In this document: piece after piece, positions 62,616-64,000 of the stretch
How positions within the stretch are numbered: the stretch's first letter is position 1
How the letters are laid out: each line of letters opens with the position of its first letter
Source: Pseudomonas sp. UBA4617
GTDB lineage: Bacteria; Pseudomonadota; Gammaproteobacteria; Pseudomonadales; Pseudomonadaceae
Assembly: GCF_002386445.1 (NCBI RefSeq)
Contig: NZ_DGIR01000010.1
Coordinates: 21,592-85,591 of the forward strand
Length of the DNA: 64,000 bases
Direction: 5' to 3'
Position numbers and translations under genes: made by a program
Notes under the pieces: model-generated
The model's database searches: none
What the model was told of the DNA's origin: nothing
Seen by the model: the letters and a program-made list of their open reading frames with translations, nothing else

Positions 62616-63271
62616 TCCGATTGGAGCGCGCAACCAAAGAGGTGCGCATGAAAGGCGTGAGAAAGATGATCATCGACAATGTGTCGGTGACCTTTCCGCG
62701 TGGCAAGAGCATCGGGCTTTTGGGCCGTAACGGCGCGGGAAAGTCGACGCTGCTTCAGATTATCGCAGGTACGCTCGAACTCGACCGCGGCCGCATCATC
62801 CGGCAGGGAAAAATCTCCTGGCCGCTGGGCTTTCAGGGCAGTTTCCAGGGCAATCTTTCCGGCGAGCAGAATGTCCGCTTTGTCGCCCGCATCTATGGCG
62901 TGAATACCGACGAGCTGGTTGCCTATGTTGCCGAATTCGCCGAACTAGGGCAATTCTACCATGCGCCTGTCAGAACCTATTCTTCGGGCATGAAGGCTAG
63001 GCTGGCATTCGGGGTGAGCATGGGAATCAATTTCGACTATTATCTGGTCGACGAAATCACCGCCGTGGGCGATACCAATTTCAAGCGGAAATCGCAGCAG
63101 ACCTTCAAGGAAAAGCTGAGCAATTCCGACGTGATCATGGTCTCCCACAGCACCGGAACGTTGCGCGACTATTGCCAGACCGGCATCGTTCTGGAAAATG
63201 GACAGATGACCTACTACGATGACATCAACGAGGCCATCGCCGTGCATGAAAGCAATATGAAGAGGCACTGA
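62612..63271 (+). CDS. kpsT: Capsular polysaccharide ABC exporter ATPase (KpsT-like)
   Basis: A 219-residue ATPase with Walker A G-R-N-G-A-G-K-S-T (~37-45), signature Y-S-S-G-M-K-A-R-L-A-F and Walker B Y-Y-L-V-D-E-I-T-A-V-G-D. The S-S-G-M-K-A-R form and short length fit KpsT/RkpS. It powers capsule export through the KpsM-like permease. Confidence 0.92.
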   Translation: MIRLERATKEVRMKGVRKMIIDNVSVTFPRGKSIGLLGRNGAGKSTLLQIIAGTLELDRGRIIRQGKISWPLGFQGSFQGNLSGEQNVRFVARIYGVNTDELVAYVAEFAELGQFYHAPVRTYSSGMKARLAFGVSMGINFDYYLVDEITAVGDTNFKRKSQQTFKEKLSNSDVIMVSHSTGTLRDYCQTGIVLENGQMTYYDDINEAIAVHESNMKRH

Positions 63272-63273
63272 CT

Positions 63274-64000
63274 TTGAACCAGACGGCTCCAAACACCGTA
63301 TCAGGCAATCAAGTTGCTCTGCCCTCCGAGAACGGCCAAGCCGCGCCGAAGAGCAGGAACCTGCGCCTACTGGAATCGCTGCTCGAACGCCCTGCGTCCG
63401 TGCCGGCTCCGTCTGTCCAGCCTGCCCAACCGGCATCGCCTGAGATCACGATAGACCCCGCATCGCCGGAACCTGTCAAGCGGGGTTGGTTGTCAGCACT
63501 GAAAACGCGGCATATGGCGATCGTTGGCGGTTTTCTCGCCCTGGTCGCAGTGCCTTCAGTTGTCAGCACCGGTTACATGGCCTTCATCGCGGCCGACCAG
63601 TATCACAGCTTCTCGTCCTTCTCCGTGCGCAGCATCGAAGCCGCACCGTCGAGCGACCTGCTCGGAATGTTCTCGCAAAGTTCATCCGGCAGCACGCTTT
63701 CCGATTCCTACGTACTGGTCGACTTCATCCTGAGCGAGCGGATGGTTCAGATGGTCGACGAGGCCTTTGGCCTTGATGCGGTATTTGCACGCCAGGGCAT
63801 GGATTTCTTTTATGGTATCAGCCCGGATATGCCGATCGAAGACAGGCTGGCCTATTGGCGCAACATGGTGACCGTGAATTTCGACCAGACCTCGGGCATC
63901 ATGGACCTGCAGGTGAAGGCATTCAGCCCGGAAATGTCGCAGAAGGTTGCCGATTTCGTCATCGCCCAGAGCGAAAAGCTGATCAACGACCTGTCGCTGA
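63274..64000 (+). CDS. kpsE: Capsule polysaccharide export protein, KpsE/RkpR-like (partial)
   Basis: A reading frame without stop runs to the window end, so 242 residues are visible. It begins with a TTG two bases after the kpsT stop, with AGAGG eight bases upstream. A Pro/Ala-rich cytoplasmic N-terminus (~1-75) is followed by one helix (M-A-I-V-G-G-F-L-A-L-V-A-V-P, ~80-100) and a periplasmic part with S-F-S-V-R-S-I-E and V-D-F-I-L-S-E-R-M-V. KpsE-type proteins span the periplasm with a coiled coil in ABC-dependent capsule export. No stop is seen, so the length is unknown. Confidence 0.82.
   Translation, partial: MNQTAPNTVSGNQVALPSENGQAAPKSRNLRLLESLLERPASVPAPSVQPAQPASPEITIDPASPEPVKRGWLSALKTRHMAIVGGFLALVAVPSVVSTGYMAFIAADQYHSFSSFSVRSIEAAPSSDLLGMFSQSSSGSTLSDSYVLVDFILSERMVQMVDEAFGLDAVFARQGMDFFYGISPDMPIEDRLAYWRNMVTVNFDQTSGIMDLQVKAFSPEMSQKVADFVIAQSEKLINDLSL

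Overview
The first ~58.5 kb is the chromosome of a Pseudomonas putida-group bacterium. It is GC-rich and CTG-biased, it carries several Pseudomonas REP elements, and its gene order (alginate operon, yaaA, phoH, moaCDE, rhlB, aapJQMP, algW, nif3, cysD) matches what I remember of the P. putida KT2440 chromosome. The last ~5.5 kb, from the middle of cysD to the end, looks like a different organism: an alphaproteobacterium of the Rhizobium/Agrobacterium type. The two halves meet inside one open reading frame.

Layout: 1-191, start of an HPF/RaiA ribosome-hibernation factor (partial). 376-6704, an iron-regulated block: a Fur-box-like site, a DUF3649/PepSY/DUF3325 inner-membrane set, a FecI-type sigma factor, a FecR-type regulator and a TonB-dependent siderophore receptor with an STN signalling domain. 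6733-9773, an AraC regulator, an EamA transporter and a 2-hydroxyacid dehydrogenase. 9952-21816, two complete efflux systems, each next to a LysR regulator: an AaeXAB-like set with its own outer-membrane lipoprotein, and an EmrAB-like set with its own outer-membrane lipoprotein; a universal stress protein lies between them. 21864-23167, an SDR enzyme and a small membrane protein.

23309-39361 is the complete twelve-gene alginate operon on the minus strand, transcribed algD-alg8-alg44-algK-algE-algG-algX-algL-algI-algJ-algF-algA. Upstream of algD is a long AT-rich control region with a good AlgU (sigma-22) promoter match, an AlgR-like site and a perfect palindrome. The AlgU-activating protease gene algW is in the same window at 55.7-56.8 kb, so polymer synthesis and one of its regulators are both represented.

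39.4-43.7 kb is an accessory islet between algD and yaaA. It holds a small secreted protein, an unrecognised 252-residue protein translationally coupled to a MacB-type ABC ATPase, and a permease and membrane-fusion protein joined by what looks like a deletion. 43.8-57.8 kb is core: yaaA, a polysaccharide-deacetylase-like protein lacking the usual catalytic aspartates, a PIN-PhoH protein, moaCDE, rhlB, a carboxylesterase, the aapJQMP amino-acid ABC transporter behind a sigma-54 promoter, algW and a Nif3 protein.

57.9-64 kb: cysD begins Pseudomonas-like and ends rhizobium-like. It is followed by a stand-alone CysN (not the CysNC fusion expected in P. putida), an overlooked 25-residue membrane peptide, tRNA-Pro(CGG), a small lipoprotein and kpsM-kpsT-kpsE-like capsule export genes, the last cut by the window end. 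The simplest explanation is a chimeric assembly joined at a conserved cysD stretch; a real recombination event is the more exciting but less likely alternative.
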